Positions 59,147 through 64,000 of a DNA stretch of 64,000 nt are shown piece after piece. The position numbers were made by a program, and so were the translations under genes. The notes beneath the pieces are model-generated. The model had not been told where the DNA came from and ran no database searches. It saw only the letters and a program-made list of their open reading frames with translations. Source of the stretch: Symbiopectobacterium purcellii (lineage in GTDB: Bacteria; Pseudomonadota; Gammaproteobacteria; Enterobacterales; Enterobacteriaceae); contig NZ_CP081864.1 in assembly GCF_019797845.1 (NCBI RefSeq), forward strand, positions 1,550,001 to 1,614,000, read 5' to 3'. How positions within the stretch are numbered: the stretch's first letter is position 1; each line of letters begins with the position of its first letter.

Positions 59147-59694
59147 TGCTACTGAGCGCATTACCGCTGCTGTTAGCGACGGCGGGTACGCCCGAACTGG
59201 CCTGGCTGACATTGTGGGAACAGTGTCGCAGTGAAACTTCATCACAAGTACGACTGGCCTGTTATGACGCACTCAGCCGCGAAGGGGAGCGCGTGCGGAC
59301 GATGTCGCCTGCGGCGCAAAGCACTGCCTTCCAGTTACGGCGTGAAGAAAACAGTGGCGACATGACCTTAACGCGCCCGCTGGCGGAGGGTAATCAACTG
59401 GTGGTGAGCTGCACCAGTAACATCACGTACCTGCGGCTGACGCTGGCAACGCCCTGGGAGGGCGAGACGGTTAGCGCACAGCTGGACGGAATCCGCAGCG
59501 CGGACAACTGGTTTGTACGCAACCATGGACGGCTGCTGGAGTATGGACGCGGTTTACCGGCGATCGATGCCCTTAAACGCTGGATAGGACATCAGCACGC
59601 CGTGTTGATCGATGCCAGCGGCAAACCGCTGCGCATTGACCTCACCGGGCTTACGGAGGCGCTGATGCCGTTGCGTCAGCAGTGTCACTGGTGA
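59146..59694 (+). CDS. vasI: T6SS accessory protein VasI (TagO-type)
   Basis: 182-aa protein at the position of Vibrio VCA0118. The N-terminus is a short hydrophobic signal-like helix (LLSALPLLLATAG), followed by TLWEQCRSETSSQVRLACYDALSRE, typical of the family, suggesting a periplasmic location. The function is poorly known. ATG 59146 is chosen because it overlaps the vasH stop (TGATG) and has GGAGGT six bases upstream; the GGAGGT lies in the vasH 3' end next to the deleted HTH codons. Confidence 0.85.
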   Translation: MLLSALPLLLATAGTPELAWLTLWEQCRSETSSQVRLACYDALSREGERVRTMSPAAQSTAFQLRREENSGDMTLTRPLAEGNQLVVSCTSNITYLRLTLATPWEGETVSAQLDGIRSADNWFVRNHGRLLEYGRGLPAIDALKRWIGHQHAVLIDASGKPLRIDLTGLTEALMPLRQQCHW

Positions 59695-59705
59695 TGGAGG
59701 TATCG

Positions 59706-61112
59706 ATGCATACCCATCCGTGGGCCACACGCCTGCTGACGCCGCTGTCGGACGATCGCTTACGCGCCGCTGTGGCGGCAGACGATCCCATATGGGAACA
59801 GGTGGAAAACGAACTGGTCAAGCTGGGATCGCTGGCGCACAGCCAGGTAGATCTCAACGTGGTAGCGGGACAATGCCTGCTGCTGTTGGAAACGCGCACC
59901 AAGGATATGCGGGTGCTGGCGCAGTTGTTGCGCTGTTTGCAGCACCCCGCGAAGGCGACGCCATTCACCAGCGCGTTGACGTTGTTGGATGCCTGGCTGA
60001 CGCACTACTGGCACGTTGCCTGGCCAGCCAGCCCGGTGCAGAAACAGAAAGTGATGATTCAGATTGTGCGCCGCTTCGAGAGCGTACTGCCACGCGCTGT
60101 GGAAAACGCTTCTGCCAGCGAAGTGGAATTGTTGGAGCGTCAGGCGCTGGCGTTGTCAGAACGCTGGTGTCAGCTCGCGAGCGATAAAGCGGCACTGACG
60201 GATGAACTGGTCGGCAGTATCAGCCGTGTGCGGCAGCGCCAGCAAGTACAAGCTCAGACCGATCGTGAAGTTGCGCCCGTCTCCACATCGCCTCCTGACG
60301 TCGCCTCTTTCAGCGCCGCGGTGCCAGCACCGGCCAGCATTGTAGAGATCAATGCTTCTGATGAACGTGGCTTGCGTCAGACACAGCTCAATGTCGCGGC
60401 GCTGCTGGTTGAGCGCCAACCGGATGCACCCGTCGGCTACCGGTTGCGGCGCAATGCCGTGTGGTCTGGTATTACCACACCGCCGATAAGTACGCAGGGG
60501 AATAAAACCCAATTGGCGCCGGTATCGCCGGATCGGGTGGATGAATACCAGAGCGCGCTGACGCAAGCGGATCACAGCCTGTGGCAGCGCGTCGAACAGA
60601 GTCTGGTGCTGGCACCTTACTGGTTTGACGGACATATGATCTCCGCTGCGGTCGCGACCCACCTCGGGCATACCGCCGTTGCCCACGCTATTGCTGATGA
60701 GCTATCTGTCTTTCTCCAACGGGTGCCGGAATTGCAGGCGCTGGCGTTCAGTGATGGTTCGCCCTTTCTAACCGGGAAATGTAGCCAATGGTTGCAATCC
60801 AGTCAGCCAGCACGCGGTGCCGGCAGGGGGCAAGCGGGGTTGGCAACGGAAGTCGCCAACTGTCGCGACGAAAAGGACATCAATGCGGCGCTGGCGCTGA
60901 TCGATGACCGAATGCGTCACCTGAAATCACCGCGCGATCGCTTTTATGCTGAGTTGGTGCTGGCGGATTTACTGATGGACGAGGGCATGAAGGCGCTGGC
61001 TGCCCAGCACTATCAGCATCTGTGGCAGACCTGTCAGCGTCTGGGCCTGATGCACTGGGAGCCAGAAATGGTGGACCGTATGGAACGGTTGGCTGCGATC
61101 CGCCAACGATAA
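59706..61112 (+). CDS. tssA: T6SS cap/assembly protein TssA (VasJ)
   Basis: 468-aa TssA protein. The N-terminal ImpA-type domain is clear (DDPIWEQVENELVKLGSLAHSQVDLNVVAGQCLLLLETRTKDMRVLAQLLRCLQ) and the C-terminal VasJ-type domain ends YAELVLADLLMDEGMKALAAQHYQHLWQTCQRLGLMHWEPEMV. It coordinates sheath polymerisation and caps the growing tail. ATG 59706 follows GGAGGT by four bases; the open frame begins upstream inside vasI, without support. Confidence 0.9.
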   Translation: MHTHPWATRLLTPLSDDRLRAAVAADDPIWEQVENELVKLGSLAHSQVDLNVVAGQCLLLLETRTKDMRVLAQLLRCLQHPAKATPFTSALTLLDAWLTHYWHVAWPASPVQKQKVMIQIVRRFESVLPRAVENASASEVELLERQALALSERWCQLASDKAALTDELVGSISRVRQRQQVQAQTDREVAPVSTSPPDVASFSAAVPAPASIVEINASDERGLRQTQLNVAALLVERQPDAPVGYRLRRNAVWSGITTPPISTQGNKTQLAPVSPDRVDEYQSALTQADHSLWQRVEQSLVLAPYWFDGHMISAAVATHLGHTAVAHAIADELSVFLQRVPELQALAFSDGSPFLTGKCSQWLQSSQPARGAGRGQAGLATEVANCRDEKDINAALALIDDRMRHLKSPRDRFYAELVLADLLMDEGMKALAAQHYQHLWQTCQRLGLMHWEPEMVDRMERLAAIRQR

Positions 61113-61137
61113 GAGATTCAGGAGTGAGTGGTTACCT

Positions 61138-64000
61138 ATGTTCAAAACAATGTTAACGTTTTTGCGTAAGCAATTGCCAAAATTGAAACCCTCCTGGCTG
61201 TTGCTGGGCGTGTTGCTGTGGAGCGTTGTGCTGATCGTGGCCTGGTGGTTCGGCCCGCGTTTGCAAGTGGGGGAATGGCGTCCGCTGCAAGGGCTATGGG
61301 AACGGGTGGTGTTCAGCGTTATCTGGCTGTGGCTCGGCTTTGCCTACAGCGCCTGGTGCGTTTGGCGACGCGTTCGACAACTGCGCGCCGAACGGCGTGA
61401 ACAGCAGGTCATCGAACAGGATCCATTGCAACGAGATGTTGATCATCAACAAACCTTCCTGGATCGCTGGCTGGCTGCGTTTCAGAACCAGCTAGGGGCA
61501 CGGGCGTTGTACACCATGCCGTGGTATCTGATGATTGGGCTGTCGGGAAGCGGTAAAAGTAGTCTGGTGCACCGTGCCAACCCTGCCAATAAGCTCAATC
61601 CCAAGCTGGATGCGGAGCTGCGGGATATCGCTTCCGGACAGCAGGTAAGCTGTTGGGTAGGGGAGTCGGCGGTGATTTGGGACCCGAGTGGTCAACTGTT
61701 GGCTCAGCCTGGACTGGATAGCGATCTGGACGGGCAGCGTCATGCGCGCCTGTGGCAGCATCTACTGCAATGGTTATGTGAAAACCGTCGGCGTCAGCCA
61801 CTCAACGGGCTGGTTTTTACCATCGATATTGCCTGGCTGGCTCAGGCCAGCGTGGCGGAACGCAAAGCCTACGCGCAGGTGATGCGGGCGCGATTGCAGG
61901 ATATTGCCGTCAACATCAATACCCGGTTGCCGGTGTATATCGCCTTGACCCGCCTGGATATGTTGAGCGGGTTTGACAAAGTGTATCGCCAGCTTAACCG
62001 CGAGGCGCGGCAGGCGGTGCTCGGCGTGACGTTTACCCTCGAATCGAGTCGGGGCAACGCGTGGCTGGAGGACCTGGCTGACTTTTGGGATACCTGGACG
62101 GAGCACCTCAACAGTAACTTGCCGGACATGCTGCTCAATCACAGCGATCGCACCGTGCGCAACAACCTGTTTGCCTTTGTACGCCAGTTGGCCGGATTGA
62201 AAGCGTACGTGCTTGAAGTTTTGACAGAAACCGTGACGGCGGGCGATGAGCGTGCTTTCATGGTGCGCGGCCTGTATGCCTGCTCCGTCTATCAACAGGG
62301 AGTACCGTTCGATGCCTTTGCCCAGTCCGCGTCACGGCGTTACCAGTTGCCTGAACCGGTGAACAGCGCGATGCGAGGGGAGTCGACCACCTTTTTCGTA
62401 CAGCGCCTTTTCCCTGACGTGATCTTTTCCGAAGCGAGCCTGGCAGGGGAGAGTCGTCTGCACCATGTCTATCGCCGTCGCCGTTTGAGTATCGGTATCA
62501 GCGTCATGGCCGTGGCGGGCATCGCCTTGATCGCAGGCTGGCACCATTTTTATCGTGTCAACGAAGAGGCTGGGCGCAACGTGCTGACCAAAGCGCAGGC
62601 TTTTATCGGCACCAATGAACTGGAAGGGCAGCCGGGCTACGGTTTCCAGCAGTTACCGCGTCTGAATCTGATTCGTGATGCCACCTTGTCGTTCGGTAAC
62701 TACCATGAGCGCACGCCGATGTTGGCGGATCTTGGCCTGTATCAGGGCGGGAAGATCGGGCCGTTTGTCGAAGGCTCCTATCTGCAAATGCTCAACCAGC
62801 GCTTTCTGCCTGCGGTGATGCAGGGGTTGCTGGAGGATTTGGTGCAGGCGCCGGCCAACAGTGAACACAAGCTGACTATCCTGCGCGTGATGCGCATGCT
62901 GGATGATGCCTCGGGGCGTAACAATATGTTGGTTAAACAGTATATGGTCCAACGCTGGCAGCGCGCGTTTCCGGGGCAAGGCCAGGTGCAGGAGCAACTG
63001 ATGCAGCACCTGGACTACGCACTGATGCACACGGATTGGCACCGTGACCGTGAGCAGAAAGAGACGGCGGCAATAAGCAACTTTCAACCGTTCAGTGCGC
63101 CGATCGCAGCAGCACAGCGGGAATTGGGCAAGCTCCCGATGTACCAGCGGGTGTATCAGAGTCTGGTGATGCGCGCGCTGGAGGTGTTGCCTCCCTATCT
63201 GGCCATTCGTGATGAAGTGGGCCCGACATTTGAATCAACGTTTACTCTGCGCAATTAAAGTGCAGGCAGCGTGCCGCGCTTTCTCACCTATCCGGGGTTT
63301 ATCGATTACTACCTCAAGCAGGATAAAGCGCTGCTGGATATGACGGCGCTGGATGCCTGGGTGTTGGGACAACGGGAGCGTGTTCAGTTTAGCGACGCGG
63401 ACCGGCGCGAGATATTGCGTCAGGTAAATGATCGCTATGTTACCGATTACATCAACCAGTGGCAGAAAGTGCTGGCCAATATCGATGTGCAGACACTGGC
63501 AACACCGGAGCATGCACTTGATATCCTGACGGAGATCACCGGCAACGATCAGCCGTTCCAGCGCGTGCTAACCACGGTCAGTGACAATACCCGTATCCGC
63601 AAGCTGGCTGATGACGACAACGATACGGCGCAAAACATCAATACCCGTGCAGGTCGCCCCTTCATGACCATCAACGCGGCGTTGAACGGTCGGGGAGAAC
63701 TCGGTCCGCTGGTGCAGGAAGTGAACCAGAAGCTGACTGACCTCTACCACTATCTGGATCAGATAGTGAATGCCACCGATCCCGGGCAAGCCGCACTGAA
63801 AGCGCTACAGGCGCGTCAGGGCAACAAATTTTCCGATCCGTTGTTCGCCTTGCAGCAGTATGCGCGCGGCCTACCGGCACCGCTCGATCGCTGGGTGGGC
63901 AGACTGGCTGCGGAAAGTACCAGTCTGGTGACCGGGCTGGCGATGTCTTCACTCAATGATGAGTGGCTGAATAAGGTGGTGACGCCGTTTAACGACAAGC
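61138..64000 (+). pseudogene. tssM: T6SS membrane-complex protein TssM (IcmF/VasK), interrupted by TAA, runs off window
   Basis: Large inner-membrane subunit joining TssL and TssJ. Present: two N-terminal helices (LLLGVLLWSVVLIVAWWF and VFSVIWLWLGFAYSAWCVW), the NTPase P-loop IGLSGSGKSSLV and a third helix (ISVMAVAGIALIAGW) before the periplasmic part. The frame meets TAA at 63256-63258 after TFTLRN, yet continues in frame as SAGSVPRFLTYPGFIDYYLKQD... to the right edge, the expected IcmF sequence. TssM is normally about 1100-1200 aa, so a 706-residue product loses the outer periplasmic half that binds TssJ. A CAA-to-TAA change (RNQSAGS) would explain it. The true C-terminus is beyond the window. 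Confidence 0.9.

Overview
The window is a chromosomal segment of a gammaproteobacterium of the order Enterobacterales. DcuB, GltP, Cbl, PatA, PatD and MltB read almost like their E. coli counterparts. The combination of a hydrogenase-4 (hyf) operon, a Vibrio-VAS-ordered type VI secretion cluster, a GH1 beta-glucosidase remnant and type III effector families fits a plant- or insect-associated lineage (Pectobacteriaceae/Sodalis-like). Genus level is inference.

Layout. 1-10566 (minus): hyfABCDEFGHI and the start of hyfJ/hycH, a membrane-bound formate-hydrogenlyase-type [NiFe] hydrogenase, with a sigma-54 promoter before hyfA. 10884-11744 (plus): an AT-rich gene resembling OspG/NleH kinase effectors, lying between hyfA and an outward-facing hypC that has its own sigma-54 promoter. 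12182-19826 (plus): a Fur-box-preceded iron uptake operon (FTR1/FetM, P19/FetP, DUF2318 membrane protein, two MacB/FtsX-like permeases, ATPase, thioredoxin lipoprotein). 19874-26618: EamA transporter, broken AraC regulator, cbl, gltP, dcuB, and two copies of a MITE-like repeat. 26776-31096: an AT-rich tract with two tandem repeats, a 53-aa small protein, then patD and patA, each with a sigma-54 promoter. 31095-38025: ArsR regulator, a broken NEL-type E3 ligase effector, a second-type EF-G, mltB, and a GH1/narP deletion scar. 38035-44742: EamA/MarR pair and an operon for a LacI regulator, an inositol-monophosphatase/tyrosine-phosphatase fusion and an ABC importer whose permease and binding protein are broken. 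45861-64000 (plus): tssB-C-E-F-G-tagH-J-K-L-clpV-vasH-vasI-tssA-tssM.

Main themes. First, nitrogen- and formate-linked genes share sigma-54 (GG-N10-GC) promoters: hyfA, hypC, patD and patA. Second, the segment shows active gene decay. Five genes carry single in-frame stop codons (TAG or TAA) beyond which recognisable protein continues, all explicable as Gln-codon C-to-T changes. narP/GH1 and the ABC permease carry large deletions, and the T6SS activator VasH lacks six residues of its DNA-binding helix. Third, two effector-type genes (kinase-like, intact; NEL-like, broken) imply present or past type III secretion, although no secretion apparatus for it lies in this window.

All family calls rest on remembered motifs and sequence; no database search was run.
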